A DNA stretch of 64,000 nt from Semisulcospira habei (taxonomy: Eukaryota; Mollusca; Gastropoda; Semisulcospiridae): positions 15,947,264 to 16,011,263 of the forward strand of contig BTPG01000004.1 of assembly GCA_036245525.1 (NCBI GenBank), given 5' to 3'. Below the pieces are notes generated by a model. It was not told where the DNA came from. It did not search any database and worked only from the letters and a program-made list of their open reading frames with translations. Position numbers and translations under genes: made by a program. Shown here piece by piece: positions 11,595-22,289 of the stretch; position 1 is the stretch's first letter; the number at the start of each line of letters is the position of its first letter.

Positions 11595-11805
11595 GATGAG
11601 ACAGACTGCAATTGTCCCCGTGACAGAGTTTTTTTTTTTTCAGGGTCACAAACGATGTAATCTTCTGGCGGTTTATTTTCGCCATTTTTCTAATCGGCTG
11701 ATGCTGACCGGCACACGCACGGGTCATCTCCACTGACGGTACTCAACCCTCTAACGGACAACGGTGTAACATGAATAGACATCGTCAAGCGCAGTAGCAA
11801 AGCGT

Positions 11806-11848
11806 CTTCGGACCCACGACGGCCAAAGTGGGCTCGAGGACCTTCGCC
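11806..11848. repeat. Family G half-hairpin
   Basis: CTTCGGACCCACGACGGCC and GGCTCGAGGACCTTCGC resemble the Family G arms at 25256 and 34357. Confidence 0.4.
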
Positions 11849-11886
11849 TACTGGGAAGCCAGTGTCTTTTAATTATGTCTCCTGGA

Positions 11887-11944
11887 AAGTTAGTTAGTTA
11901 TTGGGGTTTAACGCCGATCAGGCGACTAAGGCCATCTCACGGTG
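11887..11944 (+). repeat. Dispersed TTAGTTATTGGGGTTTAACGCC repeat
   Basis: (GTTA)n followed by GGGGTTTAACGCCGATCAGG and GGCCATCTCACGG. Other copies are at 30059-30121 (+) and 44037-44092 (-). Probably the 3' end of a retroposon (inference). Confidence 0.6.
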
Positions 11945-12237
11945 GGTCTCCTGGAAAAGGAAACCTTCCTGAAAATCATTACGCTGTTTCGAAACCTTGT
12001 ACTTCATCTTGAAAGTTCGATTCTAAGCACGGTGTGCTTATCGTTTTTCGCGGCTTGGGATACTAACATGACATTGTCTGCATTTGAAACATTGTTAAAT
12101 ATCTTCTGTTCTGCGCGAACTGAACTTAGATATGACTTGTTCCTTTTTTTTTTTTTTTTTTTTTTTTCTTTTTTTAAATCCAGGTTTGAGTACAGTCTAA
12201 TCCGCGTAAAACAAGGTCGAATATAACAAAAGTCGGG

Positions 12238-12310
12238 GCGGTCCATGGCGCAGTGGCCGGTTAAGGCACCTACCACCAATGCTAGAGGTGCGAGGTTCGA
12301 TACCGGGTTC
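12238..12310 (+). mobile_element. tRNA-derived SINE head
   Basis: A-box-like TGGCGCAGTGG (12246-12256) and B-box-like GGTTCGATACC (12294-12304) have tRNA spacing. There is no clear acceptor stem, and the sequence runs on into non-tRNA sequence, so a SINE is preferred over a functional tRNA gene. Confidence 0.55.
12246..12304 (+). promoter_or_regulatory. Putative Pol III A and B boxes
   Basis: TGGCGCAGTGG fits TRGYNNANNNG. GGTTCGATACC differs from GGTTCGANTCC by one base. Confidence 0.5.
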
Positions 12311-12398
12311 CGGCATCGGACTTTTCTCCTCTAGTAAGTGTCAGCGTTAATTCGGGCGGACCGTCGGGTTTTCTTTTTCCTCCGGGTTGTTGTGGTTG

Positions 12399-12645
12399 TT
12401 TAGTTCGGGATTTAACGTCCACGGCACCGAAGTGATAAAGGACGGCCCTGACGGGCTGGTTATGGGGGACAGGGATATCTATTACCTATGGAGTACGACC
12501 TGAACACTGATCAATTCAGGCGCACTGCAATTGTGCCACTTTGATTTACCAGGACCTTTCAACGGATATGCTATGGAACAAGCCCGTCTTTTCAATTTCC
12601 CCTGATTGAGTCCAGCTACCGGAGCCGGGACGGACACTCGGGTAT
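12399..12645 (+). repeat. Dispersed repeat I (TTTAACGTCCACGGCACCGA)
   Basis: A roughly 240-bp repeat that contains GGAGTACGACCTGAACRCTGATC and GTGCCACTTTGATTTACC. Near-complete copies are at 17930-18178 (+) and 51896-52052 (-). Partial copies are at 30700-30800 and 25078-25130. Confidence 0.75.
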
Positions 12646-12825
12646 TCCTGCTCTTCCTCCCTCACGATTTTGGTATCATTTTGAGCCCACTTATCAAGTT
12701 TCAAATATAAAACGATTTGAAATTTCAAAAACTTCAGTAGCTCGATTGATCTTGCCGTTAGCAGCACGTGAATATTCTGTGTTTATGTACAGTGTGTGAA
12801 TGAATGCGCGTGATTCACGTGAGCG

Positions 12826-12925
12826 TGCTTGTTGGGTTCAGTTCGCGGCGGCGCTTTGAGCCGATATTCAATTGGGATAAAGCGCCAAATTAATGTGCTG
12901 ATTTATTTATTTATTTATTTATTTA
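12826..12925 (+). mobile_element. Retroposon 3' tail, GCGCTTTGAG type, with (ATTT)n
   Basis: GTTCGCGGCGGCGCTTTGAGCC, then AAAGCGCC, then ATTT units. A parallel copy at 35955-36118 ends in ATT units. Confidence 0.55.
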
Positions 12926-13349
12926 AAAAACATATATTTTTTGAAGTTCCCGACAGTTATTTTTCTAAGTAAATGGCTTCTCTTAAAACAAACACCGGAT
13001 ATAACATCAAGAAATATTGGGTCCCCTGACGATTTGTTATATCCAAAGTTTCCTGTAGTTCTACCAGTTTCTATATGTGTGTGCTGGTTTGTGACCAGCA
13101 CATATATGTCGTCAAACTGTGATCATAGTGTCTTCTTTGACCATTTGATTCTGTCTGGCTACAACGAAGCGAAAATGCCGACGCGATCGCCGATACTCAT
13201 TTCGTCTGCGTCGTGCCGCGCTTTTGCACCGTGCCCTCGCTTCTCGTGTAATCTGCAGCCGTGAGGAGTTGTCTCTCTTTGCCCGGAGGCTCTTCTTTGT
13301 GGGAGATAGCCTTTATCTTTTCCGCGCGGTTTGAATATGGCGGAGCTGT

Positions 13350-13420
13350 AAGACGCCCCCCCCCCCCAATCTCCCCCCCCCCGTCCCCCCACCCCCCTCC
13401 CCACCCCTTCCCCCCCCAAA
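13350..13420. repeat. C-rich tract
   Basis: Long C runs broken by single bases; the minus strand is G-rich. Possible assembly uncertainty. Confidence 0.85.
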
Positions 13421-13680
13421 ATAAAATAAAAAAAATAAAATAATAATAATAAAAGCACCCTACATAACGTTGTTCGTTTAAACAGGCGAGATGTCAAGTG
13501 AAATAAAAATTATTTTTATACTCTGAAGTTTCTTTATATAAGCATAGGCGGCGGTGCTCAGTCGGAAGAAAAAATGTTGGGTCGGGATTGAATACTGAAT
13601 AAGCGGTGTTACTCGGTATATTCAACTTTTCTTATGTCCACCTTTGTTATAAGCGCAGTGTACTTCAGTACAAATACCAT

Positions 13681-13772
13681 CGAGATAAATATACTGAAGA
13701 GCAAAAGAAATGCGACATTTTTGGAATGATTCCAAAGATGACGCATTTCTTTCGCTCGTCAGCCGTGTACAT
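13681..13772. mobile_element. Family L hairpin
   Basis: GAGCAAAAGAAATGCGACATTTTT is mirrored by GACGCATTTCTTTCGCTCGTC. The outer arms match those of 52913-53028, but the two centres differ. Confidence 0.6.
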
Positions 13773-13796
13773 TTCGTTTCACACGCCCCCAGTAGC

Positions 13797-13886
13797 CAGT
13801 TGCATGAGTGAGCTTAGTCCTGCGCCAGCCACTAAGCAAGGGGCTCCGCTATAGCGCAGGACTAAGCTCACTCATGCAACTGAGCT
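13797..13886. mobile_element. Family F hairpin
   Basis: CAGTTGCATGAGTGAGCTTAGTCCTGCGC is mirrored by GCGCAGGACTAAGCTCACTC. The segment CCAGCCACTAAGCAAGG lies in the loop. Related to 38006-38128 and to half copies at 19459 and 35558. Confidence 0.75.
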
Positions 13887-13945
13887 CTGGTTCAGAACCC
13901 GTGTTAACAAGTTTATTTTTACTGCTTGTTTCTAGTTTTTGCTTT

Positions 13946-14144
13946 TCCCATTCAGCCCTGACGCACTACAGCGGGAGATGGGTCGACCATGATAATTCAA
14001 GGGTAGTGCCAGATTAGCTTCAAGCTAATCTGGCACTACCCTTGAATTATTATGGTCGATCCATCTCAAGCAACAGGTGCATAGTCGTAGTCGTTAGATG
14101 ACGCCTCCAAAATTGGGGAAATACGTGCGTCGGGCTGAATAAGT
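13946..14144. mobile_element. Family B element
   Basis: CATTCAGCCCTGACGCACTAC ... GTGCGTCGGGCTGAATAAGTT. The central GGCGCC segment is deleted and the arms meet at AGCTTCAAGCT. Both terminal TTAA sites are degraded. Confidence 0.7.
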
Positions 14145-14375
14145 TCTTGAGAATTGTTATCCTCGAGACGCGTTGTTGCATCATAGTCTTGCAGGGAATC
14201 ATGACAATCTATGCCTACTGCAGCTTTTAGCGCGTGCGCTGTTGCGTTCTTTTCAGAGAGAAGAAGGCGTGATAGCGACAACACTGAAATAGAATAAACA
14301 AGTGGGGAGGCTGTTGATAAATACTTAACAGTCATTACCTAGTATCACACGCAACGAATACCTGTGCCGCGCTAG

Positions 14376-14430
14376 TCTGTGAATTTGAACATTACGGCTT
14401 AAGCCGTCAGGTCCAAAATCACAGACAACC
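14376..14430. mobile_element. Family E hairpin
   Basis: GTCTGTGAATTTGAACATTACGG pairs with CCGTCAGGTCCAAAATCACAGAC. Relatives are at 23466, 31209 and 43526. Confidence 0.6.
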
Positions 14431-14752
14431 AACCAACCAAACAAACAAACATCAAAACGAAACCAACGAAGCCAAACAACCAACCCACCAAACACTCACC
14501 CAACCAAACTTTTTATTTTCAATGATCAGTGTAATCTTACATAATATGTGTGTTGCAGGGCTAGAAATAATTGTAGATATAAGCAACCTGACGTTCTGCG
14601 CGTGTCCATGGCGCTGAGAGTGCGATTTTTACCTTCTTTTTTTTTTTAACTCGCTCTAAAATGCAAATAATTTGACTTTCAAAAAAACCCACACAAAAAT
14701 AAACACACAAAAACACTTTGTACATGGTGATAAAGTTTGTTTTTCCAAAGAT

Positions 14753-15236
14753 TCCAAACTGATGCGCTCTTTAGTCATCTCAGTGTTCTTGTATGCCTGC
14801 GAGTCATGGACCCTCACAGCAGACCTTGAAAGGAGGATACAAGCCACAGAAATGAGATGTTTTCGAAGGCTGCTTGGCATCTCATACAGAGATCACATCA
14901 CAAACGAGGAAGTGGGAAGCAGAATCAGGCAAGCCATCGGGCCCTATGAAGACTTATTAGCCATTGTGAGAAAACGCAAACTGAAATGGTATGGGCATGT
15001 CACGCGTTCAGCAGGGCTTGCCAAAACAATCCTGCAAGGCACTGTGCAAGGAGGACGAAGGAGAGGAAGACAAGAGGAAAAGATTTGAGGACAATATCTC
15101 AGAGTGGACAGGACTGAAGCTGGGCGATACGCTGAGTATGGCAGTGGAACAGAGAGGATTGGAGGGAGCTGGTTGCCAAGTCATCAGTGGTGCCCCAACG
15201 GTCGGCAAGACTACGGGATATAGATAGATAGATAGA
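14753..15236 (+). pseudogene. 5'-truncated RTE-like LINE fragment with frameshift
   Basis: A 484-bp insertion flanked by the 11-bp direct repeat TTTCCAAAGAT (14742-14752 and 15237-15247), ending in GATA units. It encodes a post-catalytic reverse-transcriptase tail: LYACESWTLTADLERRIQA, MRCFRRLLGISYRDHITNE, RKRKLKWYGHVTRS, ILQGTVQGGRRRGR. A frameshift near 15060-15085 moves the rest (DNISEWTGLKLGDTLS) into another frame. The layout matches the C-terminus of the element at 56580-59838, but the sequence is clearly a different family. It lacks endonuclease and catalytic residues, so it is inert. Confidence 0.88.
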
Positions 15237-15275
15237 TTTCCAAAGATGTCACTAGGTTTGTTCTTAATGCTATAT

Positions 15276-15811
15276 ATAGAATCTTACATCGGTATTTAGG
15301 TGATACTTAGAATCTCACTCGAGTGGTTTTAAAACCTTATCCTACGAGCGAAAGCAAGAAGGATAAGGTTTTAAGACTACGAGAGTGAGATTCTCAGTGT
15401 CACCTAAACACGGATGTAAGAATCTATTTCTTACTCACCTTTTTTCTTGCATAAATCCGATGTGAGTTGGTTACGGCACACGCCTTGTCACAACACAACC
15501 GCCATTGTGTCTTGGCAAAGATCTTGACGTAAGTTAGTTTATAATGTGAAGTCAATAGTTTGGATGCCAAACAAATGTTCTTAATATGCGCAATACATGT
15601 CGCCAGAATGCCAGTCGTCACCTTGAAATGATGTCATTGCGCGCGAGCTGAAGTCAATTTTCAATATCGCGTGTGCCCCATACTTTTTGTTGACCAGACT
15701 TTCTACAGGACAGTGTTGTGCGCACTTGGTCGTTCACTCATCACGGCTGTATCACACGTGTGCGATACAGCTTTTCCGCTCAATTAAAGCAAAGAAGGTG
15801 TGTAAGAAAAG
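15276..15811 (+). mobile_element. Family D element, copy 1
   Basis: It opens with a foldback: ATCTTACATCGGTATTTAGG ... GATAAGGTTTTAAGAC ... AACACGGATGTAAG. A conserved non-coding body follows (TTGTGTCTTGGCAAAGATCTTG, CAATATCGCGTGTGCCC, TTGTTGACCAGACTTTCTAC). It closes with a second hairpin, GCTGTATCACACGTG/CGATACAGC, and GTGTGTAAGAAA. It is collinear with 23650-24180 and inverted relative to 50846-51324 and 51325-51891. Confidence 0.75.
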
Positions 15812-16069
15812 TCATTAATACCACTGTGATTGTCGAGGTGTTTTTCATCGCGTGACGTACTTGTTGCGGGGCAGATCGCGTACGCGCAATTAATGTTGAA
15901 ACACGTATTTGTTTCTACGACCGAAGGAAAAAAAAAAAAGGCGTTTTTATGTTGGCTGCATTTTATGGCAGTGGTCACGGAGTCTCGTTCGGCGTACTTC
16001 ATTAACTCTGGTTAAGACACGAAGACATTACTAAAGCCAGTGTAGGGTGCTAAAGTTCTTGAAAATCTC

Positions 16070-16085
16070 TCTCCCCCCCCCCCCC
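16070..16085. repeat. C run
   Basis: Homopolymer C tract. Confidence 0.9.
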
Positions 16086-16097
16086 TTTTTGCTGATA

Positions 16098-16314
16098 TTA
16101 ATAACTCCTTCACTGCCAGTAAACGCACACTGCGCTGCTGAAATCATCGAAAATGCATCGTCTAAGATCCCAAGCTGTCAAAGGAACTAAGACACAAAGT
16201 GGTTCCAGCAAGAGGTATAGATCCTCATGAGCCCCCGCGACTGCGGGGGCTCATGAGGATCTATACCTCTTGCAGTTGCGTGGTGTTCAGTTTTCTCAGC
16301 AGTGAAAGGGTTAA
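16098..16314. mobile_element. Family A element, near-complete
   Basis: 217 bp. Right end CAGTGAAAGGGTTAA; left end TTAATAACTCCTTCACTGCC with a small insertion. The hairpin 16206-16276 is almost perfect: AGCAAGAGGTATAGATCCTC with its complement, loop CGCGACTGCG. Both arms carry TATA where most copies have CATA or TATG. Confidence 0.85.
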
Positions 16315-16579
16315 ATCCTCCAAGCATCTGTGTCGCTTTATACTAAGTAGATCAATGGTTTTCTTATCCGCACGACTTGAACATTATTGAGTAAACCTAC
16401 ACATTAGAGAATCTGGTCTCCGGAACTGTTTTTATACTGTGAACGCCCAGTGACCTGTAGTTTATGAACACAGACCTAAATGAAAAAAGAAGAGTATTGA
16501 TCAACATAATTATTTCTCTACAACCGGTTGTGGTTTATGAAGATTTATGTTTCTTTCAGAGAGGAGACATTAGCTAAGG

Positions 16580-16682
16580 GGGGGGGGGAGGGGGGGGTGG
16601 AATTGCGAGAAAGTGTCTTGATTGCTGTCTCAGACTTTTGTCGCGGTTGAAGGAGGAAGGGGGGGGGGAGGAGGGGAGGGGG
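16580..16682. repeat. G-rich tracts
   Basis: Two G-rich blocks (16580-16600 and 16654-16684). Confidence 0.85.
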
Positions 16683-16705
16683 TGGCGTTTGTAAGTCCCC
16701 TTCCA

Positions 16706-16777
16706 TCAGCAAGAGACATATATTCTCATGAGACCCTGCAGCCTGTAGGGACTCATGAGAATCTGCGCCTCTTGTTG
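16706..16777. mobile_element. Family A hairpin
   Basis: CAGCAAGAGACATATATTCTCATGAG ... CTCATGAGAATCTGCGCCTCTTG, loop around CTGCAGCCTGTAG. Confidence 0.65.
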
Positions 16778-17137
16778 GCATGGACACACCATTTACATCC
16801 TTATATTCGAGGAGTCTAACAGAGGTTCCAGCCCGCTTTTGTGAGTCAGGCCGCTTAATCTCGAAATCTCAGGTTGCATTTTGAGTTTGCCGTTTGCTTA
16901 GTCCTGTTTGTTTTTGTACCCAGCCCTCCACATACCGAAACCCGAGCTCGGGCCGAAGCAGGCAAATGTGCTTTATCACCCATCGACCAGTAACGCAATA
17001 GGCTTGAAAGCGAAGAGCCAGCCTTCAGTTTTAATGTGCCTCGAGAAACAGAACACTCCTATGAGAGAGGGGACTTAAAACGCCCAAGTGATCTAACCAA
17101 CTGCAATGTCCAGATGGGACAAGCATCCCTTGTTATC

Positions 17138-17207
17138 TGCAAGAGGCATAGATTTTCATGAGCCCTTGCTACAGCAGGGGCTCATGAGAATCTGTGCCAC
17201 TTGCTGG
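17138..17207. mobile_element. Family A hairpin
   Basis: CTGCAAGAGGCATAGATTTTCATGAG ... CTCATGAGAATCTGTGCCACTTGC, loop TTGCTACAGCAGG. Confidence 0.65.
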
Positions 17208-17701
17208 TCCTATTTACATCGGTGCTAATCCCCAGAATGAGAGGACGTTTAAAACGCCCAACTGGAGTGTCTTTACTTTTGATCTCGTGCAAGCAAAAAT
17301 CTTCGTTTTGTCACGCAGTCTCTTTGCTGAATATGCCGTCTGTAGCCGCATTGTGAGCAGACGTCTTATTTTATTTTTTTATTTCATTTTTATTTTTATT
17401 TTTAACCAGATGTGTGCTAGCCTGTCATTTCCCACCTTACAGCTCAAAGCCGTGAGATCCAGAATTACAGACCAGGGCCCATAAGCAGGGCCAACTTTTT
17501 GTCTGCGTCAGTAAAACTGGGTCATCAGAAGGTCGGTCCCACAAACCCTAGGTGAGGCCAAGTGCTGGTCGATCTAACTGTTGGTTTTGTCCAGGGCTGG
17601 GTGATTTCCCTCGGTATGTGTCCGGAAGCTACGTCCGAACTGTTCTCACGAATTAACCCCTTCGCCGTCAGATGGCGAAGTTTGTGCTTCTGCCGTCTTC
17701 C

Positions 17702-17914
17702 TTAACTCATTCAGTCCCACTGCCGTATATTCCCAAATTTTGGAGGCGTCATCTAAAGACTATGCACCAGTTGCGAGACGGATCGACCATGATAATTCAA
17801 GGGTAGTGCCATATTAGCTTGGCGCCGATAGGCGCCAAGCTAATCTGGCACTACCCTTGAATTATCATGGTCGACCCAACTCCCGCTGCAGGGCATCGGG
17901 ACTGAATGGGTTAA
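17702..17914. mobile_element. Family B element, complete
   Basis: 213 bp, TTAACTCATTCAGTCCCACTG ... CGGGACTGAATGGGTTAA. The hairpin GATCGACCATGATAATTC ... GAATTATCATGGTCGACC is centred on GGCGCCGATAGGCGCC. The long outer arm, with CCAAATTTTGGAGGCGTC, is on the left, the reverse orientation of 7451-7664. Confidence 0.85.
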
Positions 17915-17929
17915 TGCAACTCTGATGGT

Positions 17930-18178
17930 TAGTTCGGGGTTTAACGTCCACGGCACCGATGTAATAGTAGACGGCCCTGACTGGCGGGTTATAGAGACAT
18001 GGAAATCTATTGCCTATGGAGTACGACCTGAACGCTGATCAATTCAGGCGCATTGCAACTGTGCCACTTTGATTTACCCGAACCTTTTAACGGACACTCC
18101 GCTATTAAACAAGCCCATCTTTTTTCCCCCCCTGGACTGCGAGTCCAGCTACCGGGGCCGGGGCGGGGACTCTCCAGC
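17930..18178 (+). repeat. Dispersed repeat I, second copy
   Basis: Collinear with 12399-12645 across TTTAACGTCCACGGCACCGA and GAGTCCAGCTACCGGRGCCG. Confidence 0.75.
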
Positions 18179-18589
18179 CGCCCCATGAACAATGGATACG
18201 CCTGAAGTGGTTTCAGCAAGCGGCATAGATCCTCATAAGCCCTCTCAATCTATACCTCTTGCAGTAGCCTGGTGTCCATTCCTTTATCGGTAGTGAAGGG
18301 GTTAACTGCCCTGCTTTGACCATTTCCTCCATCGTTTGTATGATGGCATACGATTTTGAGTTGTGCGGCTCAAACCAACACAAGTTTTATTCAACCCGTT
18401 TAGCCCCAGCGCCCTAGAGCAGAAAATGTATATACCTTAATCAGAAGTAGGTGGAACAGTGCACGGACGTCAAACATTCCGTGGATTCATCCATCCCGCA
18501 CCACCTGCAGGGGCTCATGAACATGTCTGCCGCCTCCACGCAAGGACTTGTAAGCAAGAAATCTACAGTATGAGGTACTTGTCCTGTAC

Positions 18590-18830
18590 TAGTGAGGTTT
18601 CGTTTACGCTAAACTACTCCCAGCGAAATTACCGGATAACCAGCTTCATCCATAAGCACAGACAACACTCCAAACATCTCCAAGAGGCATAGATCCTCAT
18701 GAGCCCGGAGGGCTCATGGGGATCTATGCCTCTTGGAGATGTTTGGTGTGTTGTGTCTGTCCTCCGTGATTTCGCTCTCGTCGTCGTCGCCGCGAGTCGT
18801 TCATCGCAAACGACACCTCACTATTATCAG
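18590..18830. mobile_element. Long foldback around a Family A core
   Basis: The core CCAAGAGGCATAGATCCTCATGAGCCCGG and its complement extend outward through ACATCTCC/GGAGATGT and CAACACTCCAAAC/GTTTGGTGTGTTG. The arms then reach a more diverged outer end, AGTGAGGTTTCGTTT on the left and the complement of AACGACACCTCACT on the right. The same outer structure surrounds 41727-42218, so the two are one family. Confidence 0.7.
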
Positions 18831-19336
18831 TACAGCTTTTACGAGGAGGACGCATGCCGCGTCGATCGGGGCCCAGCGAGACGTTCCCTTAGGACTTTAC
18901 TATAAAGGGGCTCAACCTACTGCCTTTGGTCCGATTCAGGATTGAGAATAACCCCTACTCAGAAACGTGCTTCTTTCTTGCTCGGTGTTATTGCGTTTCA
19001 CACTCTCGACAGTCGCTTTTCAGTCTGGATTTTTAACATTTTGCAATTAGTGTCGTTTTGAAATTAATGCTGCCACAGCCCTCCCGATGGGCAATCAGCG
19101 CATCTGGGACATGGCGCATGCGCGGGGAGGTCGCTATTTCCTGATTAGGGTTTTGGGTTCCAGGGCGAAAGCGATGAGCGCCCGAACCGGCGATTAAGGT
19201 TTAGAATTGCGACTAGAAGAAGGTTGAAACGGTTAGAGACAGTTACCAGCCGGAAAGTGAAACCTGCGGAACTTCTCAGTGTGTGGAAGACGAGATATTG
19301 AGGCCGAGCCGCAATTCTAACTCAAGGCGACAGATT

Positions 19337-19412
19337 TCAACAAGAGGCATAGATTTTCATGCCCCCTTGAACGGTGAAGGGGTTCGTGAGAATTCGGGGC
19401 TCGTGAGAATCT
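19337..19412. mobile_element. Family A hairpin, degenerate
   Basis: Left arm CAACAAGAGGCATAGATTTTCAT; the right arm is partly duplicated (GTGAGAATTCGGGGCTCGTGAGAATCTG). Confidence 0.5.
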
Positions 19413-19458
19413 GTGCACCTTTGTGGAGACGGAAAGGTGTGCGCTAGGGACTGCGTTC

Positions 19459-19512
19459 AGCTGCATGAGTGAGCTTAGTCCTGTGCCAGCCACTAAGCAA
19501 GGTGTTCCTCTT
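19459..19512. repeat. Family F half copy
   Basis: GCTGCATGAGTGAGCTTAGTCC through AAGCAAGGTGTTCC; it ends where a Family A right arm (19513-19552) begins. Confidence 0.55.
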
Positions 19513-19957
19513 GCGAGAGGCAGGGGCACATGAAAATCTATGCCTCCTGTAGGCTAAATATCCTGCATAGGCGCTGATTAACAAACCTAACGGATCTTGT
19601 CTGGGGTTCATGAAAATTTACGCCCATTTGCAGACGCGGGACGGGCCTTTGACCGAAGTACTCCTGGTTTCGGAATCGGAGCGATTCATGGCTTACACGA
19701 GCACTTGATACAGATAGGGGGGGGGGGGGGCGGGCTGCGGGCGGGATTATCCTGGCGTTGCACGGGAGGACACCGGACCTGTGTGTCCCCCCTTGTGTCG
19801 GAGGATCGCCTCGTGCTCCCTCGCTGAAGGCGGCTCACGTCGCAGTGGCCAGTCGACACGGGTAGCGAGCGATGAAACGCCGGTCAAGTTTCTGGCTGTC
19901 GCTTGAAGTTTCGGCAGACCTTGGACGATGCTTTCCTGCTCGGAACACCAAGCGACT

Positions 19958-20026
19958 GCAAAGGCATAGATCTTCATGAGCCCCCGCAGCATGCGGGGGC
20001 TCATGAAGAACCATGCCTTTTGCCGA
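19958..20026. mobile_element. Family A hairpin
   Basis: TGCAAAGGCATAGATCTTCATGAG ... CTCATGAAGAACCATGCCTTTTGC around CCCCGCAGCATGCGGGG. The TCTTCAT/ATGAAGA change is present in both arms. Confidence 0.7.
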
Positions 20027-20274
20027 TCCTATTTGAATTTGTGCTTCCTAACTGTGGCTGTAATGTGTGTCGTGACAAAATATTCTAATAAACCTCTTGG
20101 AGTGGACTTGTTAGAAGGGAATGGTGTGTAGCTGCAAAAGCCGGCAAAGGCACACATGAACCGGGTACACACGAACCGCGGCATTATGCGGGAGCTCTTT
20201 GAGGATCTATGTCTTTTGTTGATCGCATTTATATCTGTGTTCTTCTTATTAGGATCATCCAGCATTTTTGGATC

Positions 20275-20342
20275 GTAGGGGGGCGGGGGGTTGAGGAAGA
20301 GGAGGGGGGGGGGGGGGGGTGATGGTGGCGGTGGCGGTGGCG
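20275..20342. repeat. G-rich tract with (GGTGGC)n
   Basis: G homopolymers followed by GGTGGC units. Confidence 0.85.
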
Positions 20343-20454
20343 TGTATCGTTGCACTCACAGAACGAATAGATCCATCGTTTTCCTCATCAATGTCTGCAG
20401 TTTTATGAACTATGATTTAAACAGTCTTGGGCTGTGTTTGGGTTAATGATTGTC

Positions 20455-20590
<136 letters not shown>

Positions 20591-20836
20591 GAAATGTTTA
20601 GGGGCGTGGAGCGTCATGCACTTTGTGCCATGTATTTTGCGCAGGTCGATGATCTGTTGCCGAGAAAAGGAAGGGGGCAAGGGACTGTAAAGTTAGTTTG
20701 TCCAGCGCTAAGTGGTTCCTCTTAGTACATATACTGTCACCAATCGTTTACGCGCACGAGCGGCGTGTTTTCTGTTAATGGTAAACCTGTTTCCTGAAGG
20801 ACTTGTGTACTGGTCTGCAATTATAGGCCTAACGGT

Positions 20837-21124
20837 TTAACCCCTTCATTGCCAGGGCAAGACGAACGCTGCCCAGCTGCAAGAGACATAAACCCTCATG
20901 TCCCCCCGCAGACGCGGGGGGTCATGAGGGTTTATGTCTCTTGTTAGTCCTATAATTATGGTGTTGTTGTTGTTTTTAGCTTATTTATGGTCTCATTTAC
21001 ATTTGTGTTTGCGAATGTCGGTCAGCGTGCTGTCGTTTGCTGCGCAGTTCGTGATCACTGTCAGCGTGCTGTCGTTTGCTGCGCAGTTCGTGATCACTGG
21101 CAGCGAATCATCAGAATAGATACC
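20837..21124. mobile_element. Family A element with internal duplication
   Basis: Left end TTAACCCCTTCATTGCC. The hairpin 20875-20946 has matched variant arms (ATAAACCCTCATG / CATGAGGGTTTAT). A 39-bp unit starting GTCAGCGTGCTGTCG is directly repeated at 21021-21098. The right terminus is unclear. Confidence 0.65.
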
Positions 21125-21196
21125 TCTTGTTGCTAAGGATTGAACCTATATTTAATTATGCATCTTTTTTGCTCAGATGGAGGAAGTTGTTCTTCA

Positions 21197-21419
21197 TTAA
21201 CCCTTATCATTGGGAATACACCAGTGTGTGGAATAAGTTTGACTAAAATAGTTCAAGGGTAGTGCCAGAATAGCTTGTGCCTCTAGGCGCCAAGCTATTC
21301 TGGCACCACCCTTGAACTAAAGTCATTGGTCTATATCCTTATCTGTAAGTACTATAATGTAGCTTGCATATGGCAGTGTACAGATTTGAAGCTTTTAGCC
21401 TCAGTATGATATGGGTTAA
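21197..21419. mobile_element. Family B element, TTAACCCTTATCATT subtype
   Basis: 223 bp, TTAACCCTTATCATTGGG ... CAGTATGATATGGGTTAA. The hairpin AGTTCAAGGGTAGTGCCAGAATAG closes around TAGGCGCC. It matches 31363-31593 over its full length. Confidence 0.8.
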
Positions 21420-22205
21420 ACAGTGTCTCGATCAGCACGTGCTAAAGGTGTCAGATCTCCCCTCCTCCACTCTCACCCCCGGGCAGTCAAGTAACCCTCC
21501 AAAATGACGACCCACCTCATCAAATAATAACTGCAGTCAACTCAGCAAAACCAAAATTTATCAGTAGAAGGCATAGATCATAATGAACCCCAACAGGCTG
21601 CGGTAGATCACTTGAACATTAGTTACCATGTATTCTGAGCTCCGTGTAGGATCGAAAAGGACATGATGAAAAACAAGTTCTCTGAACATAATCGTTTATT
21701 TTAGGGAAATCATGTTATGTTTCGTTTCATTTCATGTCATTGTTCGAGGCTGAAGGCTGCAGAGGTTTGTAAGAATCTGTGAAGAATCTCGTTCCGTTTC
21801 ATTCGTTACAACCTCGTTACGAGTCGGCCCACAAATGGAGCAGACATCCAGGATTTAAAACGCAGCATACTGTTTGATCCAATCCCTTCTCGTTGATTCT
21901 TTGATTAATACGTTTCAATCAAGTTCGTACAAAGTCCCACGCACGGAGTAGGACTTAGGGGTTTTAATTCTCGTCTTACTATTAGATCCGACTCCGGCCG
22001 CTGTAGCGGGACGGACGGACAGACGCCCGGCTCAGGCTCTAGACTAGCCCCTGATCAGCCTCGCCGTCCCGCTTTAGCGATTGAGTTTCTTGTCTTAATT
22101 TCCGATTTAATGAGAGCATTTCGAGGTCGGATACCGCGTGTCAGCCTCAAACCTCGACTGCTTTCCACGTTTGTGAAGCAGAAGAAAGAGTTAAAATGTC
22201 GACTG

Positions 22206-22282
22206 GAAGCAACAAGAGGTGCAGATTCTCACTGAGCCCCTGCATCCGCAGGGGCTCATGAGAATCTGCGCCCTTTGAAGAT
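22206..22282. mobile_element. Family A hairpin
   Basis: CAAGAGGTGCAGATTCTCACTGAG ... CTCATGAGAATCTGCGCCCTTTG. The GCAGATTCTC/GAGAATCTGC variant is shared by both arms. Confidence 0.65.
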
Positions 22283-22289
22283 GCGATGT

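Larger units (their letters stand above)
17653..18305. mobile_element. Family A element split by two later insertions
   Basis: The left end TTAACCCCTTCGCCGTC and the far right end TAGTGAAGGGGTTAA look like one Family A element. The Family B element 17702-17914 and repeat I 17930-18178 lie inside it. The A hairpin remnant is at 18210-18265. Confidence 0.5.

Noticed and set aside
15276..15420. Rho-independent terminator-like hairpins
   Set aside because: The palindromes are dispersed elements in a eukaryotic context; bacterial terminators are not expected.
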